Shown: positions 29,406 through 40,191, counted from the first letter of the stretch. The stretch is 64,000 nt of DNA from Methylibium rhizosphaerae (GCF_006386545.1 NZ_SWAR01000010.1:94026-158025); one strand, 5' to 3'. Notes: generated by a model not told the origin, from the letters alone. Numbers and translations are program-made.

Positions 29406-30842
29406 TCAGGCCGCCCCGGCTTCGCGCAGGAAGCGCTCGCGCTGCGCGTCGTTGTCGAGGTTCTGCGCCACGATCTTGAAGAACTCGTTGCGGTTGGAGC
29501 AGCTGCCGGCGGCGCGCTTGGTCACCACCTTGGCGATGGGGCCGATGTAGGCGGTGAGCAGCTGGGCGGCGCGTTCCACGTCGGCCGGCGTGAGCGCCTG
29601 GCCGGGCGGCACCGAGCCGGGGCTGGAATTGCCGTCACGTGTGTTGACCACCGTGGGCGGCAAGGTCACCGGGCGGCCGGTGACGGCGCGGGCAAACGCC
29701 TCGCGGTCCTCGGCCCGGTCGAGCGATTCCATCAGCGAGGCGGTGAGGGAGTCGATGTCCTTGTGCACGTGGGCCGCCTTGCGCACCAGCACCCTGGCCA
29801 CCGGCCCCACAAAACGCGCGAGCGCCATTTCGACGCCCGACAGCACCGGGGCGCTCCAGCCGGTGGGCGGCGGCGAGCTGGTGCCGCCGGAGCTGCTGCC
29901 CGGCGCGACGTTGCTGCCCAGCGAAGGCGCGCGCGGGCCCGAAGGCGTGGGATCGACGCCGATGGGCCGCACCACGTTGGAGATGATGGTGGCCTCGGAG
30001 ATCGTGCTGCTCACCGGGTGCGCGTACTCGGCCAGCAGGGCGGCGCGGAACGCATCGGCCGTCTGGTAGCGCTGCGCCGGGTTCTTGGCCAGCGCGCGGG
30101 CCACCACCGCGTCGTACTGCGGCCAGCGCCGGCGCGGGTCCACCTCCGACGGCGGCTGCGGGTCGTGGTAGCACACGTCATGCATGATCGCCTCGGGCCG
30201 GCCGCGGAACGGCGCCTGCAGCGCGAGCAGCTCATAGAGCAGCACGCCGGCGGCGAAGATGTCGATGCGGTGGTCGATGTGCTCGCCGAGGTAGTACTCC
30301 GGCGCGATGTAGCCGGGCGTGCCCATCAGCAGGTTGGCCCGCGTGCGGTCGGCGTTCTCGATGCGCGCGATGCCGAAGTCGGCCAGCTTGATGCGGCCGT
30401 TGCTCATGATGATGATGTTGGCCGGCTTGATGTCGCGGTGCCAGATGCTGTTGCGGTGCGCGAACTCCAGGGCGTCGAGCAGCTGCGCCATGATGCTGAC
30501 CGTGTCGCGCTCGTCGAAGCCGACGCCGCGCGACAGGTATTCGCGCAGCGTGTTGCCCTCCACGTATTCCATCGCGATGAAGGCGAACTGCTCGTCCTCG
30601 CCGTATTCGTAGACGCCCACGATGCCCGGGTGGTTGAGCGCGCCGGCGGCCTGCGCCTCGCGGCGGAAGCGGCCCGACATGGTCTCGGCCTTGTCGTCGT
30701 CGTCGATCAGCTCCTTGCGGATGGTCTTGACCGCCACGCGACGCTTGATGACCGGGTCGGTGGCCAGGTAGACGGTTCCCATCGCGCCTCTGCCGAGAAC
30801 ACCGATGACGGGGTACTTGCCCAGACGTTCAGGAATGTTCAT
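29406..30842 (-). CDS. Hanks-type Ser/Thr protein kinase with two C-terminal repeats
   Basis: 478 residues, no membrane helix. Kinase domain 1-270: Gly-rich loop GVLGRGAMGTVY, ATP-binding Lys39 (RRVAVKTI), catalytic HRD at 135-137 (WHRDIKPANI), Mg-binding DFG at 155, and APE-like PGYIAPEYYL. A Ser/Pro/Gly linker (285-330) leads to two copies of a small helical domain, LARFVGPVARVLVRKAA and LTAYIGPIAKVVTKRAA. Each copy continues with a similar ASLMESLD/VAQNLDN tail. Such kinases (PpkA/PknA type) activate T6SS by phosphorylating FHA-interacting proteins. The tssL gene follows after 26 nt. Confidence 0.9.
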   Translation of the reverse strand: MNIPERLGKYPVIGVLGRGAMGTVYLATDPVIKRRVAVKTIRKELIDDDDKAETMSGRFRREAQAAGALNHPGIVGVYEYGEDEQFAFIAMEYVEGNTLREYLSRGVGFDERDTVSIMAQLLDALEFAHRNSIWHRDIKPANIIIMSNGRIKLADFGIARIENADRTRANLLMGTPGYIAPEYYLGEHIDHRIDIFAAGVLLYELLALQAPFRGRPEAIMHDVCYHDPQPPSEVDPRRRWPQYDAVVARALAKNPAQRYQTADAFRAALLAEYAHPVSSTISEATIISNVVRPIGVDPTPSGPRAPSLGSNVAPGSSSGGTSSPPPTGWSAPVLSGVEMALARFVGPVARVLVRKAAHVHKDIDSLTASLMESLDRAEDREAFARAVTGRPVTLPPTVVNTRDGNSSPGSVPPGQALTPADVERAAQLLTAYIGPIAKVVTKRAAGSCSNRNEFFKIVAQNLDNDAQRERFLREAGAA

Positions 30843-30882
30843 GTGTGGGGCTGGCTGCCGAGCTGCCGCGAGTATGACGGGC

Positions 30883-31755
30883 TCAGGAGTCCAGCATCTT
30901 CATGGCCTTGACCAGGCTCGTTCGCATGCGGCCGATCGACTGCGCGAGCACGCCGATCTCGTCGCGCGAGCTGCGCTTGAACTCGGGGATCTCGAGCTCG
31001 CCCATGCTCACCCGGTCGGCAAAGCTCGACAGCTTGCCGATGGGCCGGATCACCATGGCCCACAGCATGAGGTTGAGCATCAGGCCGATGACGATGAAGA
31101 CCACGGTGATCGACGTCATGAAGACCTCGAAGGCGCGTTCGGCCCGCTCGAGCGGCACCTTGGTGGGCACCGAGATGATCTGGGCGCCCACCACCTCGTT
31201 GAGCGTCCAGCCGAAGCCGTTGGCCGGGCCGTAGCGCTCGATCATGGTCTTGGGCGCGGCGTCCACCGTGCTGTGGCAGCGCAGGCAGGCCGGGTTGGCG
31301 ATGCGGATGGGCCGCGCGATGTAGAACGAGCGGCCGGTGGGCGTGTCGCGGTCGCCGATGATCTCGGCGGCGTCCTTGTTGCCGCGGAACTGGGTCACGA
31401 TGTCGGTTTCCCACTCGACCGCACGGTTGCGCGGGTTGGTCGGGTTGAGCACCGCTTCCTTGTAGCTGTATTCGGTGTGCTTCTTGCGCAGGTCGTTGAA
31501 CACTTCGGTGGCCGAATAGGCCGGCACCGACTGCGGCAGGAAGGTGTACTTCATCTGCGTCTCGAGCAGCGGGTTCACCTGCGTGGACGTGTAGGTGCGC
31601 GCGGCCAGCGCGGTGTCCATCAGCAGCCGCGCGTTCTCGGCGATCTCGGCGCGGGCGTTGCGCTCCAGCAGCGTCCACGACACGCGGCCGGCGGCCACGA
31701 TGCCGATGGCGAAGATCAGCAGGAACACCAGGTTGAACTTGAGCAGCAGCTTCAT
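30883..31755 (-). CDS. Membrane sensor with c-type heme motif (DUF3365/Tll0287-like) and HAMP
   Basis: 290 residues. Membrane helix 1 at 8-25, a periplasmic DUF3365-type domain with the c-heme attachment motif CLRCH (Cys157, Cys160, His161), helix 2 at about 210-235 and a HAMP domain at the C-terminus (VIRPIGKLSSFADRVSMGEL). The protein stops after HAMP with no kinase, cyclase or methyl-accepting domain. The output must pass to a partner protein; the kinase gene 40 nt downstream is the obvious candidate. Such domains sense redox state or small gases in other proteins. Confidence 0.85.
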   Translation of the reverse strand: MKLLLKFNLVFLLIFAIGIVAAGRVSWTLLERNARAEIAENARLLMDTALAARTYTSTQVNPLLETQMKYTFLPQSVPAYSATEVFNDLRKKHTEYSYKEAVLNPTNPRNRAVEWETDIVTQFRGNKDAAEIIGDRDTPTGRSFYIARPIRIANPACLRCHSTVDAAPKTMIERYGPANGFGWTLNEVVGAQIISVPTKVPLERAERAFEVFMTSITVVFIVIGLMLNLMLWAMVIRPIGKLSSFADRVSMGELEIPEFKRSSRDEIGVLAQSIGRMRTSLVKAMKMLDS

Positions 31756-31764
31756 GGGGCGACC

Positions 31765-32700
31765 TCAGCGAGTGGGGGAGGAGGCGGCGGCCGCGCTGGC
31801 CGCGCCATGGGCCGCCGGCGCGGCGCGCCGGGGCTCCTTGTCTTTGTCCTTGGGCAGGTACTTCTCGGGGAACAGGATCGGGTCCCATTCCGGATGGAAC
31901 GACAGGTTCTCGATCAGCGCCGCCCGGAACGCGGGCTCCCTGGCCTTGGCACGCCAGCGCTGCATCAGCGGGCGGCGGATCCACGGCTCGGCCTTGAGCC
32001 ACACCTCGACGTCGGCATAGGCGAAGGCCGGTGCGTCCTTCGGCTTGAGATCCACGTCGCGGAAGCGGTCGAGGCGCAGCGGCAGCGAGTCGCGGAAGCC
32101 GCGCGGCATGTCGCTCACGAAGCCCTGCATGCCGCCCGGGTTGACCGCACCGCGCGCGCCCGCCTTGCGCAGGTAGTAGTCGCCCTGCCTGAGCGCCACC
32201 GCGACCGGGGCGCCGCTCGCCTGGTGCTCGGCCAGGCGGGTCTCGCCGCGTTCGACGAACAGCGCGGCCTCGGCGGGCACGACCTTGAAGACCACCACCG
32301 AACCGGAGGGGGAGGACATCCAGAACGGCCGTGTGCGCAGCTCGTACGCCGCCGCCTGTGCCTTGGCGCCAGTGACTTTCGTCCACCCCTCCATCACGTA
32401 CAGCCAGCGCTCCTGCTTCTGCTTGGCGCCGGCCGCGCCGCCACCGATCCAGGCGCGGGTGGACGGGCCGAACTGCACCACCGCCTGCTCGCCCAGCTCG
32501 ACCTGCACGAAGGTGGAAGTGCCGGTCTCGATGAGGTCGCCGGGTGCGAGGCGCAGGCCCTCGGCGGCGTGCAGGCGGCCGGTGCCCCGATAGACCAGCG
32601 CGTCACCCTCGAGGATGGTGACCATGCCGGTCGCATCGGCAGCCTTCGCGCTGCAGCACAACACTGCCGTCAGGGCAGCGGCGACGAGTCCCCGCATCAT
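31765..32700 (-). CDS. Exported FecR-like domain protein, first gene of the operon
   Basis: 311 residues. The start at 32700 (or 32697) has GGAG just upstream and begins the signal peptide MMRGLVAAALTAVLCCSAKA. A GTG at 32742 lies only a few bases after the predicted transcription start and is rejected. Residues 20-150 form a FecR-like beta domain: GMVTILEGDALVYRG, LAPGDLIETGTSTFVQVELG, GPSTRAWIGG. The C-terminal part is rich in Trp and ends in a Lys/Ala/Pro tail. Periplasmic; a signal-sensing or scaffold role is possible. It is 9 nt from the heme-sensor gene and follows the strongest promoter of the locus. Confidence 0.75.
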   Translation of the reverse strand: MMRGLVAAALTAVLCCSAKAADATGMVTILEGDALVYRGTGRLHAAEGLRLAPGDLIETGTSTFVQVELGEQAVVQFGPSTRAWIGGGAAGAKQKQERWLYVMEGWTKVTGAKAQAAAYELRTRPFWMSSPSGSVVVFKVVPAEAALFVERGETRLAEHQASGAPVAVALRQGDYYLRKAGARGAVNPGGMQGFVSDMPRGFRDSLPLRLDRFRDVDLKPKDAPAFAYADVEVWLKAEPWIRRPLMQRWRAKAREPAFRAALIENLSFHPEWDPILFPEKYLPKDKDKEPRRAAPAAHGAASAAAASSPTR

Positions 32701-32753
32701 TTGCTCCGCACCTCTCATGTCGGGCGCATGCCCGGTGTTCACGATGAGAAATC

Positions 32754-32783
32754 AATCTAGACCCCCCCTCGCGGCACTGTCAA
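32754..32783 (-). promoter_or_regulatory. Sigma-70 promoter of the FecR-sensor-kinase-TssL-TssM-TagF-caspase operon
   Basis: On the minus strand a perfect -35 box TTGACA (32783-32778) is followed after 18 nt by TAGATT (32759-32754). The start point would be near 32747, giving a leader of about 47 nt before the chosen start at 32700. All genes down to 22241 are on this strand with gaps of at most 40 nt, so one transcript of about 10.5 kb is plausible. Confidence 0.65.
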
Positions 32784-33011
32784 TCACTCGAACGCGGAGG
32801 GCGCGAGGTGCATCCGGGCCCGTGTTTTTAGGGGCTCGCACAGAGGGGCGGCAGCAGTAATATGGCCCGCGACCCCCCGGCCCGAAGCCGCTGCGCGGCC
32901 GTGGTTTGGAGAGGTCTCCCGAATGTGTTGGCCCCGGTCGCGAAGCAGTGCGCCCACCCCCGAAAGGGCGTTGAGCAGTTCCCCGCAAGCGGCCTGACGA
33001 CGGTGGCTCGA
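32784..33011. other. Divergent control region before the FHA gene
   Basis: Non-coding stretch between the minus-strand operon promoter and the FHA gene. It holds a TAATAT box at 32858-32863 that could be the -10 of the plus-strand gene, but no good -35 box at the right distance. An in-frame ATG at 32862 would extend the FHA protein by 50 residues of unlikely composition. No hairpin or repeat stands out. Confidence 0.4.
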
Positions 33012-34061
33012 ATGATCGGCATACGCATCGTTTCCCCCGAGGGAGCGGCGCAGGGTGCGCCGCTGCCGGTCATGTTCGGCGAGGCCGGCGGGGCCATCGG
33101 CCGCAGCGCCGAATGCGCGCTGATGCTCAGCGACCCCGAGCGCAGCATCTCTCGCAAGCAGCTGCTCGTGAGCTGTCGCGACGGGCAGCACTTCATCCGC
33201 CAGGTCGGCACGCACCTCGATGTCGAACTCGACGGCGAGGTGATGCCGCTGAACGTGGACATGCCCCTGCACGCCGGGGCCCGCATCACCGTGGGGCCTT
33301 ATGTGCTGCTGGCGGCCGAGCCGCCCGCAGCGGCACCGGTGGACGTGGTGGTGGGCGAAACCAGCAACGTGCGCCGCCCCGGCCGGCGCCGCCGCGCCTC
33401 CGACGTCGACCCGGCGGCGGCCGAGGCCGCGCAGGCCCGCGGCGCGCAGCTCGAGGCCTTCCATGCGGCGCTGTACCGCGGCCTCGGCCTGCCGGTGCCA
33501 CCGCTGGCCGAGCGGTCTGCCGAGCAGCTCGTCCTCATCGGCAGCCTGCTGCGCCGTGCCGTTGCCGGAACGCTGGCCTTGCTGGCCACCCGCACCATCG
33601 CCAAGCGCGAGCTGGGCGCGAGCCGCACGCAGATCCGCACGCGCGAGAACAACCCGCTGAAGTTCTCGCCCGACGTCGATGCGGCGCTGAACCACCTGCT
33701 CGGGCCGCCGCGGCGCGGCTTTCTCGAGCCGCTGCCCGCGCTCACCGAAGCCTTCGACGACCTGCGCGCGCATGAGGTGGCCCTGCTCACCGGCATGCGC
33801 GCAGCGGTGGACGAGGTGCTTGCCCAGTTCGACCCCGGCACACTGGAACGCCGCCTCGCGCCGCGCGGCGTCTGGGAAAGCCTGCTGCCCGCGGCGCGCA
33901 AGGCCAAGCTGTGGGAAAGCTATGACGAGCAGTACGGCGAGATCGTGCACGAGATCGAAGGGGACTTCGACTCGCTGTTCGGCCGGGCCTTCCTGCAGGC
34001 TTATGAACGCCAGCTGGCGGAACTCGGCCGCCCGCCGGCGCAGGAGCGCCAGCAGGGCTGA
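33012..34061 (+). CDS. FHA-domain protein (TagH/Fha-like)
   Basis: 349 residues. The N-terminal FHA domain spans about 1-105. It contains GGAIGRSAECALMLSDPERS with the Arg and Ser that contact phospho-threonine, ISRKQLLVSC in the place of the usual SRxHxxI, and a closing ITVGPYVLLAA. A basic linker (RRPGRRRRASD) leads to the C-terminal helical domain of T6SS FHA proteins, including RENNPLKFSPDVDAALNHLL and LWESYDEQYGEIVHEIEGDF. Such proteins read Thr phosphorylation by the PpkA-type kinase and promote T6SS assembly. It is encoded divergently from the kinase operon. Confidence 0.9.
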   Translation: MIGIRIVSPEGAAQGAPLPVMFGEAGGAIGRSAECALMLSDPERSISRKQLLVSCRDGQHFIRQVGTHLDVELDGEVMPLNVDMPLHAGARITVGPYVLLAAEPPAAAPVDVVVGETSNVRRPGRRRRASDVDPAAAEAAQARGAQLEAFHAALYRGLGLPVPPLAERSAEQLVLIGSLLRRAVAGTLALLATRTIAKRELGASRTQIRTRENNPLKFSPDVDAALNHLLGPPRRGFLEPLPALTEAFDDLRAHEVALLTGMRAAVDEVLAQFDPGTLERRLAPRGVWESLLPAARKAKLWESYDEQYGEIVHEIEGDFDSLFGRAFLQAYERQLAELGRPPAQERQQG

Positions 34062-34430
34062 TCAGCGCCGCCGGCGACGGCGATACAGCACCAGGCCGTA
34101 GATCGCCAGGTTGATGCCCACGAGCGCGCCGCCGAGCAGGTACTGCAGCTCGCGCGTCAGCTCGCCGGGGTAGATGAGCGGCACGATGTAGCGCTCGACG
34201 AAACCCTGCGAATACACCGCGCGCCCGGCCGCCGCGCGCAATGCGTTCTCGAGCGGCGTGAGCGGGCAGATGCCGCCGCTGAATTCGATGAAGGCGCCCC
34301 AGGCCAGCGCCGGCAGGTGCAGCCAGGCGGCCCGGCGCCAGCGCAGCACCAGCAGGCCGCCCAGCACCGCGAAGGCGATGAAGGCCAGGTGCAGCAGCAG
34401 CACCGTGTCGGCGAACAGCGCGTAAGGCAT
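34062..34430 (-). CDS. DUF2784 membrane protein
   Basis: 122 residues with four predicted membrane helices: LLLHLAFIAFAVLGGLLVL, WLHLPALAWGAFIEF, YIVPLIYPG and YLLGGALVGINLAIYGLVL. The GGICPLTPLEN motif between helices 2 and 3 is characteristic of DUF2784. Function unknown. The stop codon directly abuts the FHA stop on the other strand. A very basic tail (RRRRRR) is cytosolic by the positive-inside rule. Confidence 0.82.
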   Translation of the reverse strand: MPYALFADTVLLLHLAFIAFAVLGGLLVLRWRRAAWLHLPALAWGAFIEFSGGICPLTPLENALRAAAGRAVYSQGFVERYIVPLIYPGELTRELQYLLGGALVGINLAIYGLVLYRRRRRR

Positions 34431-34484
34431 GGCTTGCGGCGATGGCGGGTGAATCCGCAGGCTTGCCGCGGGCTCACCGCGGGC

Positions 34485-34994
34485 TCAGAACACCTGCTCG
34501 ATGCGGGTGTCGTGGTAGATCCAGTGGCTGCGGCCGGCGTGCTGCACCTCGACGTTCACCCGCACCTCCTGGCCGGCCCTGGTTTGTGCATTCGGGCAGC
34601 CGCGGGCCACCGCGGCCAGTTCGCTGCTGCCCGGCTGTTGCGGCTGCTCGGCCACCAGGTCTGCGGCCCAGGCGGTGCGCCCGCCGACGCCCAGCACGAC
34701 CTTGCGCAGGGCGAGGCCGGCGGGCAGGGCCGCGCCGCCGGCGCTGCGCAGCGTGGCGGTCACGATGAAGTTCTCGCAGCGCCGCTGACCGCTCGCGTCC
34801 ACCACGGTCGGCATGCGGTTCAGGTAGGGGTAGCTGTCGAGCACGAGGCGCGCACCGGCGAGCTCGAGCCGGGCCTGCGCCGTGGGTTGGGCGGTGTTGT
34901 CCATCGGGGCCTGGGCCTTGGGCATGCCGGTGCCGCAGGCGCCGCACAAGGCGAGCAAGGCGGCACCGGCGGTTCTGGAAAACGCGCGAAGCAT
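34485..34994 (-). CDS. Hypothetical lipoprotein
   Basis: 169 residues. Lipoprotein signal SRTAGAALLALCGACGTG with lipobox LCGAC (Cys20). The mature part is a beta-rich domain, including LELAGARLVLDSYPYLNRMP and ALRKVVLGVGGRTAWAADLV, with two Cys residues (RRCENF and ARGCPN) that may pair. Periplasmic or outer-membrane anchored. No family recognised. It lies 15 nt downstream of the HerA-like gene on the same strand. Confidence 0.75.
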   Translation of the reverse strand: MLRAFSRTAGAALLALCGACGTGMPKAQAPMDNTAQPTAQARLELAGARLVLDSYPYLNRMPTVVDASGQRRCENFIVTATLRSAGGAALPAGLALRKVVLGVGGRTAWAADLVAEQPQQPGSSELAAVARGCPNAQTRAGQEVRVNVEVQHAGRSHWIYHDTRIEQVF

Positions 34995-35009
34995 CGCGGT
35001 CCTTGCAGG

Positions 35010-36566
<1,557 letters not shown>

Positions 36567-36622
36567 GAGTGCTCCCTCGTTAAAATCGCGGCCATCGTAC
36601 AACCCCAGAACGTGAGCACTCC

Positions 36623-37348
36623 ATGGCCGGTCATTCCAAATGGGCCAACATCCAGCATAGAAAAGGCCGCCAGGACGAAAAGCGCGGCAAGGTCTGGACG
36701 CGCGTCATCCGCGAGATCATGGTCGCGGCCCGCCAGGGCGGCGGCGACGTGTCGGCCAACCCCCGCCTGCGCCTGGCGATCGACAAGGCCAAGGCCGCCA
36801 ACATGCCGGCCGACACCATCAAGCGCAACATTGACAAGGCCACCGGCAACCTCGAAGGCGTGAGCTACGAGGAAATCCGCTACGAGGGCTACGGCATCGG
36901 CGGCGCCGCCATCATCGTCGACTGCATGACCGACAACCGCGTGCGCACCGTGGCCGAGGTGCGGCATGCCTTCAGCAAGTACGGCGGCAACCTGGGCACC
37001 GAAGGTTCGGTGGCCTTCCAGTTCAAGCACTGCGGCCAGTTCATCTTTGCGCCGGGCACCAGCGAGGACAAGGTGATGGAAGTCGCCCTCGAGGCGGGCG
37101 CCGAAGACGTGGTGACCGCCGATGACGGCGCCATCGAGGTGCTGTGCGCGCCGGCCGACTTCGAGGCGGTGAAGAACGCGCTCGAAGGCGCCGGTCTCAA
37201 GGCCGAGGTGGCCGAGGTCACCATGCGCGCCGAAAACACCATCGAGCTCGCCGGCGAGGATGCCGCGCGGATGCAGAAGCTGCTCGACGTCATCGAGGAC
37301 CTCGACGACGTGCAAGAGGTCTATCACAACGCCGAGATCAACGAATGA
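36623..37348 (+). CDS. yebC: YebC/PmpR-family translation or transcription factor
   Basis: 241 residues, full length, with the N-terminal signature [20 protein letters not shown] and the conserved [20 protein letters not shown] segment. Long described as a DNA-binding regulator (PmpR), the family is now also linked to relief of ribosome stalling at proline stretches. A TAAAAT box at 36581 may be its -10. The stop overlaps the purD start (ATGA). Confidence 0.96.
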   Translation: MAGHSKWANIQHRKGRQDEKRGKVWTRVIREIMVAARQGGGDVSANPRLRLAIDKAKAANMPADTIKRNIDKATGNLEGVSYEEIRYEGYGIGGAAIIVDCMTDNRVRTVAEVRHAFSKYGGNLGTEGSVAFQFKHCGQFIFAPGTSEDKVMEVALEAGAEDVVTADDGAIEVLCAPADFEAVKNALEGAGLKAEVAEVTMRAENTIELAGEDAARMQKLLDVIEDLDDVQEVYHNAEINE

Positions 37349-38625
37349 AAGTACTAGTCATCGGCGGGGGAGGGCGCGAACACGCACTGGCGTGGAAGAT
37401 CGCGCAGTCGCAGAAGGTGCAGATGGTCTACGTGGCGCCCGGCAACGGCGGTACCGCGCTCGACCACCGCCTGAAAAACGTCGCCATCACCGACGTGAAC
37501 GCGCTGGCCGACTTCGCGCAGGCCGAGAAGATCGGCCTCACCGTGGTCGGCCCGGAGGCGCCGCTGGCGGCCGGCGTGGTGGACGAATTCCGTGCCCGCG
37601 GCCTGCGGATCTTCGGCCCGACCAAGGCCGCGGCCCAGCTCGAAAGCTCCAAGGCCTTCTCGAAGGACTTCATGAAGCGCCACGGCATCCCGACCGCGGC
37701 CTACGAGACCTTCAGCGACGCCGCGGCGGCGCATGCCTACGTCGACCGCATGGGCGCGCCCATCGTCGTGAAGGCCGACGGCCTCGCGGCGGGCAAGGGC
37801 GTGGTGGTGGCTGCCACCCTCGAGGAAGCCCACCAGGCGGTCGACTGGATGCTGCTGGACAACAAGCTCGGCGTCACGCACAACGCGGGCGGCGCGCGGG
37901 TGGTCATCGAGGAATTCCTGCAGGGCGAGGAAGCCAGCTTCATCGTGCTGGCCGACGGCAGGAACGTGGTGCCGCTGGCCACCAGCCAGGACCACAAGCG
38001 CCTGCTGGACGGCGATGCCGGCCCCAACACCGGCGGCATGGGCGCCTACTCGCCGGCACCGGTGGTCACGCCCAACATCCATGCCAAGGCGATGCACGAG
38101 ATCATCCTGCCCACGCTGGCGGGCATGGCGAAGGACGGCATCCCGTACACCGGCTTCCTGTACGCCGGCCTGATGATCGACGCGCAGGGCAACCCCAGGA
38201 CGCTCGAGTTCAACTGCCGCATGGGCGACCCGGAAACGCAGCCCATCATGATGCGGCTCAAGAGCGACCTGCTCGAAGTGCTGACGCATGCGGCCGACGG
38301 CACGCTCGACCAGGTGGAGCTGCAATGGGACCGCCGGTTTGCGCTGGGTGTGGTGATGGCCGCGCACGGCTATCCCGACAAGCCGCGCAAGGCCGACGTC
38401 ATCACCGGCCTGCCGCCCGAAGCGCCCGATGCCATGGTGTTCCACGCCGGCACCACTCAGCTCAGCAAGGAGCTCGTCACCAGCGGCGGCCGGGTGCTGT
38501 GCGTCACCGCGCTGGGTGATTCCGCGAAGGTGGCGCAGGCGCGCGCCTATGAAATGCTCGCCGGCATCCGCTTCGACGGCATGCAATACCGTCGCGACAT
38601 CGGCTACCGGGCCATCAAGCGATGA
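37345..38625 (+). CDS. purD: Phosphoribosylamine-glycine ligase
   Basis: 426 residues. ATP-grasp enzyme of purine synthesis joining phosphoribosylamine and glycine. It begins [20 protein letters not shown]. The grasp and ATP-binding residues are in [19 protein letters not shown], the substrate loop in [11 protein letters not shown] and the metal-binding motif in [13 protein letters not shown]. Sits in a coupled run: yebC stop overlaps its start, and its stop overlaps hemF (both ATGA). Cytosolic. Confidence 0.97.
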   Translation: MKVLVIGGGGREHALAWKIAQSQKVQMVYVAPGNGGTALDHRLKNVAITDVNALADFAQAEKIGLTVVGPEAPLAAGVVDEFRARGLRIFGPTKAAAQLESSKAFSKDFMKRHGIPTAAYETFSDAAAAHAYVDRMGAPIVVKADGLAAGKGVVVAATLEEAHQAVDWMLLDNKLGVTHNAGGARVVIEEFLQGEEASFIVLADGRNVVPLATSQDHKRLLDGDAGPNTGGMGAYSPAPVVTPNIHAKAMHEIILPTLAGMAKDGIPYTGFLYAGLMIDAQGNPRTLEFNCRMGDPETQPIMMRLKSDLLEVLTHAADGTLDQVELQWDRRFALGVVMAAHGYPDKPRKADVITGLPPEAPDAMVFHAGTTQLSKELVTSGGRVLCVTALGDSAKVAQARAYEMLAGIRFDGMQYRRDIGYRAIKR

Positions 38626-39557
38626 CACCCACCGAGGTGGTCCGCGAGTACCTGCTGGACCTGCAGCAGCGCATCGTCGATGCCATGGAGGCCGAAGACG
38701 GCCAGCGCTTCCTGCGCGACCACTGGATGCGCCCGCCGGGCGGCAAGCTCGAAGGCGAGGGCCTGTCGCGCCTCATCGAGCAGGGCGGCCTGCTCGAGCG
38801 CGGCGGCTGCAGCTTCTCGCATGTGAAGGGCCAGGCGCTTCCGCCTTCGGCCACGCAGCACCGGCCCGAACTGGCCGGCGCGCCGTTCGAGGCGCTGGGC
38901 GTGTCGCTGGTGTTCCACCCCCGCAACCCCTACGTGCCGACCGCCCACATGAACGTGCGCATGCTCGCCGCCCACAAGCCGGGCGGCGGCAGCGTGACCT
39001 GGTTCGGCGGCGGCATGGACCTCACCCCCTACTACGGTTTCGACGAAGACGCGGCGCACTTCCATGCGACCTGCCGCGATGCGCTGGCGCCCTTCGGCGA
39101 GGACAAGTACCCGCGCTTCAAGAAGTGGTGCGACGAGTACTTCTTCCTCAAGCACCGCGACGAGCCGCGCGGCGTGGGCGGCGTCTTCTACGACGACTTT
39201 TCCGAGCTGGGGTTCGAAGGCGGGCTGGCCATGACGCGCGCGGTGGGCGATGCCTTCCTGGCGGCCTACCTGCCCATCGTGCGGCGCCGCAAAGGCACGG
39301 CCTATGCCGAGCGCGAGCGCGAGTTCCAGGCCTACCGGCGCGGGCGCTATGTCGAATTCAACCTGGTGTGGGACCGGGGCACCCTGTTCGGCCTGCAGTC
39401 GGGCGGGCGCACCGAGTCGATCCTGATGTCGATGCCGCCGGTGGTGACCTGGCGCTACGACTGGAAGCCCGAACCCGGCACCCCCGAGGCGCGGCTGTAC
39501 ACCGACTTCCTCAAGCCTCGCCGCTGGGCCGAGCCCGGTGCGCCTTTCGAAAGCTGA
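38622..39557 (+). CDS. hemF: Oxygen-dependent coproporphyrinogen III oxidase
   Basis: 311 residues, the usual length. Signatures seen are [44 protein letters not shown] and [10 protein letters not shown]. It converts coproporphyrinogen III to protoporphyrinogen IX in heme synthesis using O2. The start overlaps the purD stop by ATGA. Confidence 0.97.
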   Translation: MTPTEVVREYLLDLQQRIVDAMEAEDGQRFLRDHWMRPPGGKLEGEGLSRLIEQGGLLERGGCSFSHVKGQALPPSATQHRPELAGAPFEALGVSLVFHPRNPYVPTAHMNVRMLAAHKPGGGSVTWFGGGMDLTPYYGFDEDAAHFHATCRDALAPFGEDKYPRFKKWCDEYFFLKHRDEPRGVGGVFYDDFSELGFEGGLAMTRAVGDAFLAAYLPIVRRRKGTAYAEREREFQAYRRGRYVEFNLVWDRGTLFGLQSGGRTESILMSMPPVVTWRYDWKPEPGTPEARLYTDFLKPRRWAEPGAPFES

Positions 39558-39558
39558 C

Positions 39559-40191
39559 GTGGCAAGGCAGGCCGAGCGCATCGGACTCTTTGGCGGCAGC
39601 TTCGACCCGGTGCATGTGGCGCACCTGGCGCTGGCCCGCACCGCCCTCGACACCCTCGGGCTCGACCGGCTGCACTGGGTGCCCACCCGGCCCTGGCAGA
39701 AGGCCGGGCGCGAGCTGGCGGCCGATGAACACCGGGCCGCGATGGTGGCCCTGGCCATCGACGGCGAACCTCGCTACCGGCTCGACCGGCGCGAGCTGCG
39801 GCGCACCGGCCCGAGCTACACCGTCGACACCGTGTGCGAGCTGCATGCCGAACACCCCGGCGCCTGGGTCTTCCTGCTGCTCGGGCAGGACCAGTACGCC
39901 AATCTGCACACCTGGAAAGACTGGCAAAGCCTGTTGCCGCTGGTGACGCTGGCGGTGGCCGCGCGCGACGGCCGCCGGCCGGAGCCGGCCCCTGAACTTG
40001 CCGCCGTGCCGCATCGCCTGGAAATGCTGGCCATGCCGCGGCTGGACGTGTCGGCCACCGACATCCGCACCCGGCTGGCGCGTGGCGAGCCGGCATCGGC
40101 CCTCGTTCCCTCGCTGGTGACCGCCCCGGTCGCGCGCTATATTGACCAGCACCGGCTCTACGCCGCTGCCCCTACCACCCCACGGAGCTGA
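39559..40191 (+). CDS. nadD: Nicotinate-nucleotide adenylyltransferase
   Basis: 210 residues from the GTG at 39559, one base after the hemF stop. A GTG at 39538 is possible but would overlap hemF by 20 nt. The nucleotidyltransferase motif GGSFDPVHVAHL and the C-terminal SATDIRTRL motif (ISxTxIR of the family) are intact. Adenylates nicotinate mononucleotide in NAD synthesis. The stop touches the rsfS start directly. Confidence 0.95.
   Translation: MARQAERIGLFGGSFDPVHVAHLALARTALDTLGLDRLHWVPTRPWQKAGRELAADEHRAAMVALAIDGEPRYRLDRRELRRTGPSYTVDTVCELHAEHPGAWVFLLLGQDQYANLHTWKDWQSLLPLVTLAVAARDGRRPEPAPELAAVPHRLEMLAMPRLDVSATDIRTRLARGEPASALVPSLVTAPVARYIDQHRLYAAAPTTPRS

Noticed and set aside
32862..33011. 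N-terminal extension of the FHA protein from ATG 32862
   Set aside because: Fifty residues of Arg/Cys/Pro-rich composition before the FHA fold, with the ATG lying inside a possible -10 box. The start at 33012 matches the FHA domain.
15686..34061. Complete type VI secretion gene cluster
   Set aside because: Only TssL, TssM, TagF, kinase and FHA genes are present. No sheath, tube, baseplate, ClpV or TssJ gene was seen.
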